A DNA stretch of 64,000 nucleotides from Acetobacteraceae bacterium (GTDB taxonomy: Bacteria > Pseudomonadota > Alphaproteobacteria > Acetobacterales > Acetobacteraceae), in NCBI GenBank assembly GCA_004843345.1, contig CP039460.1, positions 1,466,001-1,530,000 on the forward strand. Direction: 5' to 3'. The stretch's first letter is position 1. Each line of letters begins with the position of its first letter. Under the pieces are notes generated by a model. That model was not told the origin of the DNA. It made no database searches and was given only the letters and a program-made list of their open reading frames with translations. The translations under genes and the position numbers were made by a program. Positions 15,766 through 27,700 of the stretch are shown here, piece after piece.

Positions 15766-18700
15766 TTAGAAAGCAATTTTAGCAGAAAGCTGACCACCAG
15801 ACATTGTCTGAGAATGTCCGCCGTAGAGACCAACATAGTTAGCACCAAAGCTGAAATAGTCGGTTGGATGAACATCAAACCCAAGCTCTGTAAGTGCTTG
15901 ATCTTGTACCAAAGGCACACCAACAACAGAAGGATCTGTGCCTGTATAGGTGCCAAGGGATTCAAAGCCAACATGCGTATAGGATTGGTTTGCACCAAAG
16001 GTACGGCGGTAACCGAATTTACCATGAGGTGAAATAACCCAAGTGCCAATGTTGAAGTTTGTTGCAACCTTTGCACCCATAAAGCCGTAGCCTACGTTTG
16101 TATTGGTCGCAGAACCGTGAAGCCCTAAGATACCACCATTTTCATGGTAAGAGCCTTGCTCATAGTTGAGGTAGGTGATAGAGCCCGTTGGCGCAATCTC
16201 AAGAGGTGTTCCCCAGAGATTAAAGACATGTTTATAGGCGACTTCCGCACTGACATGGGCTGTTCCACCAAGTTCATGCGCATGAAGGGTTTCGTTATAT
16301 TGTGCAGCAGCACCCTGCATATTCACAGAACGATGCCAACTCATAATATTCCAAGTATACCCAAACTGCCCATGGAAGGTGAAGAAATTCTGGTTATCAA
16401 AGCGTACTTGCTTACCAAAATACATACCGATATTTGCGTTATTACTTTCGCCAGAAGAACCAAGGCCTTTGGCAGATTCCATGACAGATCCATAACCCAT
16501 CATCATACCGACATGCCAGCGGTCTTCTGCATATCCGTCAGAACCGATTTCTCCATCCACACCCCAAATGAAGCCAGCATCTCTTTCAGAAGCTCTATTG
16601 GCATGATTCCAGCCAGAATGGCCGTCTTGTCCGCCAATACCACCGTACATATTGCCCCAGACATTGACTTTTTTGCCTGAAACACCGCAGACATTGCTGG
16701 TTGTGGCTTTCCCATTCGCAACTTGTCGGAAGGTATCTTCCAAACAGTCTAAACGGTTATTAACAGAATCACGCACCCAGAAGTTGTTGTTGATGTTACC
16801 AGTCCGCATATCGGAGCTGATTTCACCATCTAATTGTGTGAGGTTATTTAAACGCTGTTGGTTATCAGAACCTGCAAGAATATTTGCAAGAGGAGACAGA
16901 ACACTGTCTCCACCGACTTGACCAGACAGTCTATTACCCATTGCCGTCTGGTTACGGTCACCACCTGCTGAGAGGCCACCTTTGGCCGTTGTATATTTTA
17001 GGCCAATATCCACATCATCTGCGGTATAGAGAGGTGTTCCTGTTGTTGAAAGAGCTGCATAGCCATCTGCAGCCATGCTTCCAATCTTTCCATCCTGTTC
17101 ATAGTGAGAGAACGTTCCATGAACGCCTCCATCTGCATGGACAACGTTATAAGCCTGGCCAATATTAAGTTGTGCGCCCTCTGCAACATTTGCATAAAGG
17201 GTAGAACCATTTTGGATCGTGAAAGAGCCTTTGCCCGTTAATCCAGAATCTGTTGGGTAAACACCTAAGTTCGTTGCAAATGTAGAACCTGTTTGCATGA
17301 CGGTGTTGCCATTAACATGCATTCTTCCATATTCAACAGCAGGATTACTGGAGATGCCAGCACGCAAAGTCGTGCCATTCGCCATGTTTAAATCCCCACC
17401 AATCGTACCGACGCCCTCTAAAACGCCGTTATTGATATTTGTGGTGCCATGATAATCATTTTGTGTGTTGTTAATTTGAAGTGTTCCAGAACCTTCTTTA
17501 TCAAAGCCACCATTACCAGATATTTTTCCATCCATTTGAACAAGATTTTGATTGGTATTGATGTTGTTTTGACCGCTTAGGCTGGTATCAACATTGTCAG
17601 ATAAATTTCCTGTTGCATTGAGTGTACTATCTGAAAGCGACATGCTGGCAGAGCCATTTCCATGCTCAATAAATCCCTGTGCATTCAAAGTAGCATCATT
17701 GGAAAGGTTCAGCTGTCCAGTACTTCCAGTATCTTTACCAAGAACGAGATCATTATTAGCCCAGGTTAGGGAGCTGCCCTTGCCAGCAATATTAACGATG
17801 CCTGTTCCGTTGCCGCTACCAATGGTTAAGCCATTGGCGCTAGAGTCACTGACCTGAACAGAACCGCCTTTTGTAATATTAACAGTACCCATTCCCTGAT
17901 TCGCGCCGACACTTAGGCTTCCTGTTGAAAGTTCACTTCCGGAGCCGCTGACGTTAAGAGTACCTTTGCTTCCTTGACCGCCTGTACCGACTTTGGTTGC
18001 GCCATCAACGGTGACATTGCTTGCATTTGTTAGATTGACCGTACCTGTTCCTGAAGGAGCAGGCTTACCATCATCACCTAACCCAGCATCGCCGATAGCG
18101 AGGCCACCTGTACCGACGGACATCTTAGAGTTATCGACATTCATGGTACCTTTACCGCCATCGCCGACGATAACGTTTGTTGCTTTACCCTTGCTGTTAT
18201 TTTGGAGGGTTAGTGTACCGTTTGAACCGTAATTATTAGCGACATCGACCAAGCCATTGACATTGAGGTTTGAGCTGTCGAAGTTTGCCGATCCTGTGCC
18301 ATGGTCGCCGACGACCATTCCGCCGTCTTTGCCGTCGCCTGCATTTAAGGTAGCGCCATTGGTAAAGGAGGCGTTGCCGACAGCATTCTTGTCGCCATTG
18401 CCGTTGCCATCATCGGAACCGCCGATAGAGATGTTGCTTGCGTTAGAAACGCCGCCACTCTGTGTGAGGGTATTGTTTGTTCCACGGATACCGACATCGA
18501 CGCCGTGACCATTGTCATTATAGGTTGTGTTTGTCAGCGAAACGTTAGAGGAGGTGTTATTGCCAGCCCCGATCTGCAAACCGCCTGTAATGGTGGAGTC
18601 TTTTGCGTTGAGGGAGGCTGCGCCACCTGCTGAAGAGGTTAGATTGTCACCGACTTGGATTTGTCCGTTAGAGACATCAAGTGAGCCTTTGTCCATGTTG

Positions 18701-21700
18701 ACAGAGGCGGCATCTTGACCACTCGTTGTGCCAATTTGGAGGGTTGGGTAGTTGACATCATTGCCAGTAGATTGCTGAGCGTCAATCTTAAGCGAACCGC
18801 CATCGGTGATGTTAACAGCACTGCCAGCGGCAACTTTAACATAGCCATTGGTTGGTGTTGCTGCGCCTGCACTGTCGCCAACGGTTGCAGAAGAGTTTGC
18901 CCCGTCAATATTAAGCGTGCCTGTGCCCTGGTCGGCACTTCCGACATCAATGGTATCGGTTGAAAGCGTGCTTCCGCTCTCGACATTCATGGTACCTTTA
19001 CCGCCATCGCCGACGATAACGTTTGTTGCTTTACCCTTGCTGTTATTTTGGAGGGTTAGTGTACCGTTTGAACCGTAATTATTAGCGACATCGACCAAGC
19101 CATTGACATTGAGGTTTGAGCTGTCGAAGTTTGCCGATCCTGTGCCATGGTCGCCGACGACCATTCCGCCGTCTTTGCCGTCGCCTGCATTTAAGGTAGC
19201 GCCATTGGTAAAGGAGGCGTTGCCGACAGCATTCTTGTCGCCATTGCCGTTGCCATCATCGGAACCGCCGATAGAGATGTTGCTTGCGTTAGAAACGCCG
19301 CCACTCTGTGTGAGGGTATTGTTTGTTCCACGGATACCGACATCGACGCCGTGACCATTGTCATTATAGGTTGTGTTTGTCAGCGAAACGTTAGAGGAGG
19401 TGTTATTGCCAGCCCCGATCTGCAAACCGCCTGTAATGGTGGAGTCTTTTGCGTTGAGGGAGGCTGCGCCACCTGCTGAAGAGGTTAGATTGTCACCGAC
19501 TTGGATTTGTCCGTTAGAGACATCAAGTGAGCCTTTGTCCATGTTGACAGAGGCGGCATCTTGACCACTCGTTGTGCCAATTTGGAGGGTTGGGTAGTTG
19601 ACATCATTGCCAGTAGATTGCTGAGCGTCAATCTTAAGCGAACCGCCATCGGTGATGTTAACAGCACTGCCAGCGGCAACTTTAACATAGCCATTGGTTG
19701 GTGTTGCTGCGCCTGCACTGTCGCCAACGGTTGCAGAAGAGTTTGCCCCGTCAATATTAAGCGTGCCTGTGCCCTGGTCGGCACTTCCGACATCAATGGT
19801 ATCGGTTGAAAGCGTGCTTCCGCTCTCGACATTCATGGTACCTTTACCGCCATCGCCGACGATAACGTTTGTTGCTTTACCCTTGCTGTTATTTTGGAGG
19901 GTTAGTGTACCGTTTGAACCGTAATTATTAGCGACATCGACCAAGCCATTGACATTGAGGTTTGAGCTGTCGAAGTTTGCCGATCCTGTGCCATGGTCGC
20001 CGACGACCATTCCGCCGTCTTTGCCGTCGCCTGCATTTAAGGTAGCGCCATTGGTAAAGGAGGCGTTGCCGACAGCATTCTTGTCGCCATTGCCGTTGCC
20101 ATCATCGGAACCGCCGATAGAGATGTTGCTTGCGTTAGAAACGCCGCCACTCTGTGTGAGGGTATTGTTTGTTCCACGGATACCGACATCGACGCCGTGA
20201 CCATTGTCATTATAGGTTGTGTTTGTCAGCGAAACGTTAGAGGAGGTGTTATTGCCAGCCCCGATCTGCAAACCGCCTGTAATGGTGGAGTCTTTTGCGT
20301 TGAGGGAGGCTGCGCCACCTGCTGAAGAGGTTAGATTGTCACCGACTTGGATTTGTCCGTTAGAGACATCAAGTGAGCCTTTGTCCATGTTGACAGAGGC
20401 GGCATCTTGACCACTCGTTGTGCCAATTTGGAGGGTTGGGTAGTTGACATCATTGCCAGTAGATTGCTGAGCGTCAATCTTAAGCGAACCGCCATCGGTG
20501 ATGTTAACAGCACTGCCAGCGGCAACTTTAACATAGCCATTGGTTGGTGTTGCTGCGCCTGCACTGTCGCCAACGGTTGCAGAAGAGTTTGCCCCGTCAA
20601 TATTAAGCGTGCCTGTGCCCTGGTCGGCACTTCCGACATCAATGGTATCGGTTGAAAGCGTGCTTCCGCTCTCGACATTCATGGTACCTTTACCGCCATC
20701 GCCGACGATAACGTTTGTTGCTTTACCCTTGCTGTTATTTTGGAGGGTTAGTGTACCGTTTGAACCGTAATTATTAGCGACATCGACCAAGCCATTGACA
20801 TTGAGGTTTGAGCTGTCGAAGTTTGCCGATCCTGTGCCATGGTCGCCGACGACCATTCCGCCGTCTTTGCCGTCGCCTGCATTTAAGGTAGCGCCATTGG
20901 TAAAGGAGGCGTTGCCGACAGCATTCTTGTCGCCATTGCCGTTGCCATCATCGGAACCGCCGATAGAGATGTTGCTTGCGTTAGAAACGCCGCCACTCTG
21001 TGTGAGGGTATTGTTTGTTCCACGGATACCGACATCGACGCCGTGACCATTGTCATTATAGGTTGTGTTTGTCAGCGAAACGTTAGAGGAGGTGTTATTG
21101 CCAGCCCCGATCTGCAAACCGCCTGTAATGGTGGAGTCTTTTGCGTTGAGGGAGGCTGCGCCACCTGCTGAAGAGGTTAGATTGTCACCGACTTGGATTT
21201 GTCCGTTAGAGACATCAAGTGAGCCTTTGTCCATGTTGACAGAGGCGGCATCTTGACCACTCGTTGTGCCAATTTGGAGGGTTGGGTAGTTGACATCATT
21301 GCCAGTAGATTGCTGAGCGTCAATCTTAAGCGAACCGCCATCGGTGATGTTAACAGCACTGCCAGCGGCAACTTTAACATAGCCATTGGTTGGTGTTGCT
21401 GCGCCTGCACTGTCGCCAACGGTTGCAGAAGAGTTTGCCCCGTCAATATTAAGCGTGCCTGTGCCCTGGTCGGCACTTCCGACATCAATGGTATCGGTTG
21501 AAAGCGTGCTTCCGCTCTCGACATTCATGGTACCTTTACCGCCATCGCCGACGATAACGTTTGTTGCTTTACCCTTGCTGTTATTTTGGAGGGTTAGTGT
21601 ACCGTTTGAACCGTAATTATTAGCGACATCGACCAAGCCATTGACATTGAGGTTTGAGCTGTCGAAGTTTGCCGATCCTGTGCCATGGTCGCCGACGACC

Positions 21701-24700
21701 ATTCCGCCGTCTTTGCCGTCGCCTGCATTTAAGGTAGCGCCATTGGTAAAGGAGGCGTTGCCGACAGCATTCTTGTCGCCATTGCCGTTGCCATCATCGG
21801 AACCGCCGATAGAGATGTTGCTTGCGTTAGAAACGCCGCCACTCTGTGTGAGGGTATTGTTTGTTCCACGGATACCGACATCGACGCCGTGACCATTGTC
21901 ATTATAGGTTGTGTTTGTCAGCGAAACGTTAGAGGAGGTGTTATTGCCAGCCCCGATCTGCAAACCGCCTGTAATGGTGGAGTCTTTTGCGTTGAGGGAG
22001 GCTGCGCCACCTGCTGAAGAGGTTAGATTGTCACCGACTTGGATTTGTCCGTTAGAGACATCAAGTGAGCCTTTGTCCATGTTGACAGAGGCGGCATCTT
22101 GACCACTCGTTGTGCCAATTTGGAGGGTTGGGTAGTTGACATCATTGCCAGTAGATTGCTGAGCGTCAATCTTAAGCGAACCGCCATCGGTGATGTTAAC
22201 AGCACTGCCAGCGGCAACTTTAACATAGCCATTGGTTGGTGTTGCTGCGCCTGCACTGTCGCCAACGGTTGCAGAAGAGTTTGCCCCGTCAATATTAAGC
22301 GTGCCTGTGCCCTGGTCGGCACTTCCGACATCAATGGTATCGGTTGAAAGCGTGCTTCCGCTCTCGACATTCATGGTACCTTTACCGCCATCGCCGACGA
22401 TAACGTTTGTTGCTTTACCCTTGCTGTTATTTTGGAGGGTTAGTGTACCGTTTGAACCGTAATTATTAGCGACATCGACCAAGCCATTGACATTGAGGTT
22501 TGAGCTGTCGAAGTTTGCCGATCCTGTGCCATGGTCGCCGACGACCATTCCGCCGTCTTTGCCGTCGCCTGCATTTAAGGTAGCGCCATTGGTAAAGGAG
22601 GCGTTGCCGACAGCATTCTTGTCGCCATTGCCGTTGCCATCATCGGAACCGCCGATAGAGATGTTGCTTGCGTTAGAAACGCCGCCACTCTGTGTGAGGG
22701 TATTGTTTGTTCCACGGATACCGACATCGACGCCGTGACCATTGTCATTATAGGTTGTGTTTGTCAGCGAAACGTTAGAGGAGGTGTTATTGCCAGCCCC
22801 GATCTGCAAACCGCCTGTAATGGTGGAGTCTTTTGCGTTGAGGGAGGCTGCGCCACCTGCTGAAGAGGTTAGATTGTCACCGACTTGGATTTGTCCGTTA
22901 GAGACATCAAGTGAGCCTTTGTCCATGTTGACAGAGGCGGCATCTTGACCACTCGTTGTGCCAATTTGGAGGGTTGGGTAGTTGACATCATTGCCAGTAG
23001 ATTGCTGAGCGTCAATCTTAAGCGAACCGCCATCGGTGATGTTAACAGCACTGCCAGCGGCAACTTTAACATAGCCATTGGTTGGTGTTGCTGCGCCTGC
23101 ACTGTCGCCAACGGTTGCAGAAGAGTTTGCCCCGTCAATATTAAGCGTGCCTGTGCCCTGGTCGGCACTTCCGACATCAATGGTATCGGTTGAAAGCGTG
23201 CTTCCGCTCTCGACATTCATGGTACCTTTACCGCCATCGCCGACGATAACGTTTGTTGCTTTACCCTTGCTGTTATTTTGGAGGGTTAGTGTACCGTTTG
23301 AACCGTAATTATTAGCGACATCGACCAAGCCATTGACATTGAGGTTTGAGCTGTCGAAGTTTGCCGATCCTGTGCCATGGTCGCCGACGACCATTCCGCC
23401 GTCTTTGCCGTCGCCTGCATTTAAGGTAGCGCCATTGGTAAAGGAGGCGTTGCCGACAGCATTCTTGTCGCCATTGCCGTTGCCATCATCGGAACCGCCG
23501 ATAGAGATGTTGCTTGCGTTAGAAACGCCGCCACTCTGTGTGAGGGTATTGTTTGTTCCACGGATACCGACATCGACGCCGTGACCATTGTCATTATAGG
23601 TTGTGTTTGTCAGCGAAACGTTAGAGGAGGTGTTATTGCCAGCCCCGATCTGCAAACCGCCTGTAATGGTGGAGTCTTTTGCGTTGAGGGAGGCTGCGCC
23701 ACCTGCTGAAGAGGTTAGATTGTCACCGACTTGGATTTGTCCGTTAGAGACATCAAGTGAGCCTTTGTCCATGTTGACAGAGGCGGCATCTTGACCACTC
23801 GTTGTGCCAATTTGGAGGGTTGGGTAGTTGACATCATTGCCAGTAGATTGCTGAGCGTCAATCTTAAGCGAACCGCCATCGGTGATGTTAACAGCACTGC
23901 CAGCGGCAACTTTAACATAGCCATTGGTTGGTGTTGCTGCGCCTGCACTGTCGCCAACGGTTGCAGAAGAGTTTGCCCCGTCAATATTAAGCGTGCCTGT
24001 GCCCTGGTCGGCACTTCCGACATCAATGGTATCGGTTGAAAGCGTGCTTCCGCTCTCGACATTCATGGTACCTTTACCGCCATCGCCGACGATAACGTTT
24101 GTTGCTTTACCCTTGCTGTTATTTTGGAGGGTTAGTGTACCGTTTGAACCGTAATTATTAGCGACATCGACCAAGCCATTGACATTGAGGTTTGAGCTGT
24201 CGAAGTTTGCCGATCCTGTGCCATGGTCGCCGACGACCATTCCGCCGTCTTTGCCGTCGCCTGCATTTAAGGTAGCGCCATTGGTAAAGGAGGCGTTGCC
24301 GACAGCATTCTTGTCGCCATTGCCGTTGCCATCATCGGAACCGCCGATAGAGATGTTGCTTGCGTTAGAAACGCCGCCACTCTGTGTGAGGGTATTGTTT
24401 GTTCCACGGATACCGACATCGACGCCGTGACCATTGTCATTATAGGTTGTGTTTGTCAGCGAAACGTTAGAGGAGGTGTTATTGCCAGCCCCGATCTGCA
24501 AACCGCCTGTAATGGTGGAGTCTTTTGCGTTGAGGGAGGCTGCGCCACCTGCTGAAGAGGTTAGATTGTCACCGACTTGGATTTGTCCGTTAGAGACATC
24601 AAGTGAGCCTTTGTCCATGTTGACAGAGGCGGCATCTTGACCACTCGTTGTGCCAATTTGGAGGGTTGGGTAGTTGACATCATTGCCAGTAGATTGCTGA

Positions 24701-27700
24701 GCGTCAATCTTAAGCGAACCGCCATCGGTGATGTTAACAGCACTGCCAGCGGCAACTTTAACATAGCCATTGGTTGGTGTTGCTGCGCCTGCACTGTCGC
24801 CAACGGTTGCAGAAGAGTTTGCCCCGTCAATATTAAGCGTGCCTGTGCCCTGGTCGGCACTTCCGACATCAATGGTATCGGTTGAAAGCGTGCTTCCGCT
24901 CTCGACATTCATGGTACCTTTACCGCCATCGCCGACGATAACGTTTGTTGCTTTACCCTTGCTGTTATTTTGGAGGGTTAGTGTACCGTTTGAACCGTAA
25001 TTATTAGCGACATCGACCAAGCCATTGACATTGAGGTTTGAGCTGTCGAAGTTTGCCGATCCTGTGCCATGGTCGCCGACGACCATTCCGCCGTCTTTGC
25101 CGTCGCCTGCATTTAAGGTAGCGCCATTGGTAAAGGAGGCGTTGCCGACAGCATTCTTGTCGCCATTGCCGTTGCCATCATCGGAACCGCCGATAGAGAT
25201 GTTGCTTGCGTTAGAAACGCCGCCACTCTGTGTGAGGGTATTGTTTGTTCCACGGATACCGACATCGACGCCGTGACCATTGTCATTATAGGTTGTGTTT
25301 GTCAGCGAAACGTTAGAGGAGGTGTTATTGCCAGCCCCGATCTGCAAACCGCCTGTAATGGTGGAGTCTTTTGCGTTGAGGGAGGCTGCGCCACCTGCTG
25401 AAGAGGTTAGATTGTCACCGACTTGGATTTGTCCGTTAGAGACATCAAGTGAGCCTTTGTCCATGTTGACAGAGGCGGCATCTTGACCACTCGTTGTGCC
25501 AATTTGGAGGGTTGGGTAGTTGACATCATTGCCAGTAGATTGCTGAGCGTCAATCTTAAGCGAACCGCCATCGGTGATGTTAACAGCACTGCCAGCGGCA
25601 ACTTTAACATAGCCATTGGTTGGTGTTGCTGCGCCTGCACTGTCGCCAACGGTTGCAGAAGAGTTTGCCCCGTCAATATTAAGCGTGCCTGTGCCCTGGT
25701 CGGCACTTCCGACATCAATGGTATCGGTTGAAAGCGTGCTTCCGCTCTCGACATTCATGGTACCTTTACCGCCATCGCCGACGATAACGTTTGTTGCTTT
25801 ACCCTTGCTGTTATTTTGGAGGGTTAGTGTACCGTTTGAACCGTAATTATTAGCGACATCGACCAAGCCATTGACATTGAGGTTTGAGCTGTCGAAGTTT
25901 GCCGATCCTGTGCCATGGTCGCCGACGACCATTCCGCCGTCTTTGCCGTCGCCTGCATTTAAGGTAGCGCCATTGGTAAAGGAGGCGTTGCCGACAGCAT
26001 TCTTGTCGCCATTGCCGTTGCCATCATCGGAACCGCCGATAGAGATGTTGCTTGCGTTAGAAACGCCGCCACTCTGTGTGAGGGTATTGTTTGTTCCACG
26101 GATACCGACATCGACGCCGTGACCATTGTCATTATAGGTTGTGTTTGTCAGCGAAACGTTAGAGGAGGTGTTATTGCCAGCCCCGATCTGCAAACCGCCT
26201 GTAATGGTGGAGTCTTTTGCGTTGAGGGAGGCTGCGCCACCTGCTGAAGAGGTTAGATTGTCACCGACTTGGATTTGTCCGTTAGAGACATCAAGTGAGC
26301 CTTTGTCCATGTTGACAGAGGCGGCATCTTGACCACTCGTTGTGCCAATTTGGAGGGTTGGGTAGTTGACATCATTGCCAGTAGATTGCTGAGCGTCAAT
26401 CTTAAGCGAACCGCCATCGGTGATGTTAACAGCACTGCCAGCGGCAACTTTAACATAGCCATTGGTTGGTGTTGCTGCGCCTGCACTGTCGCCAACGGTT
26501 GCAGAAGAGTTTGCCCCGTCAATATTAAGCGTGCCTGTGCCCTGGTCGGCACTTCCGACATCAATGGTATCGGTTGAAAGCGTGCTTCCGCTCTCGACAT
26601 TCATGGTACCTTTACCGCCATCGCCGACGATAACGTTTGTTGCTTTACCCTTGCTGTTATTTTGGAGGGTTAGTGTACCGTTTGAACCGTAATTATTAGC
26701 GACATCGACCAAGCCATTGACATTGAGGTTTGAGCTGTCGAAGTTTGCCGATCCTGTGCCATGGTCGCCGACGACCATTCCGCCGTCTTTGCCGTCGCCT
26801 GCATTTAAGGTAGCGCCATTGGTAAAGGAGGCGTTGCCGACAGCATTCTTGTCGCCATTGCCGTTGCCATCATCGGAACCGCCGATAGAGATGTTGCTTG
26901 CGTTAGAAACGCCGCCACTCTGTGTGAGGGTATTGTTTGTTCCACGGATACCGACATCGACGCCGTGACCATTGTCATTATAGGTTGTGTTTGTCAGCGA
27001 AACGTTAGAGGAGGTGTTATTGCCAGCCCCGATCTGCAAACCGCCTGTAATGGTGGAGTCTTTTGCGTTGAGGGAGGCTGCGCCACCTGCTGAAGAGGTT
27101 AGATTGTCACCGACTTGGATTTGTCCGTTAGAGACATCAAGTGAGCCTTTGTCCATGTTGACAGAGGCGGCATCTTGACCACTCGTTGTGCCAATTTGGA
27201 GGGTTGGGTAGTTGACATCATTGCCAGTAGATTGCTGAGCGTCAATCTTAAGCGAACCGCCATCGGTGATGTTAACAGCACTGCCAGCGGCAACTTTAAC
27301 ATAGCCATTGGTTGGTGTTGCTGCGCCTGCACTGTCGCCAACGGTTGCAGAAGAGTTTGCCCCGTCAATATTAAGCGTGCCTGTGCCCTGGTCGGCACTT
27401 CCGACATCAATGGTATCGGTTGAAAGCGTGCTTCCGCTCTCGACATTCATGGTACCTTTACCGCCATCGCCGACGATAACGTTTGTTGCTTTACCCTTGC
27501 TGTTATTTTGGAGGGTTAGTGTACCGTTTGAACCGTAATTATTAGCGACATCGACCAAGCCATTGACATTGAGGTTTGAGCTGTCGAAGTTTGCCGATCC
27601 TGTGCCATGGTCGCCGACGACCATTCCGCCGTCTTTGCCGTCGCCTGCATTTAAGGTAGCGCCATTGGTAAAGGAGGCGTTGCCGACAGCATTCTTGTCG

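Noticed and set aside
15279..16076. A 265-codon minus-strand frame overlapping the autotransporter end.
   Set aside because: Only the part from ATG 15755 is a real lipoprotein gene; the upstream part is read-through in another frame of the barrel.
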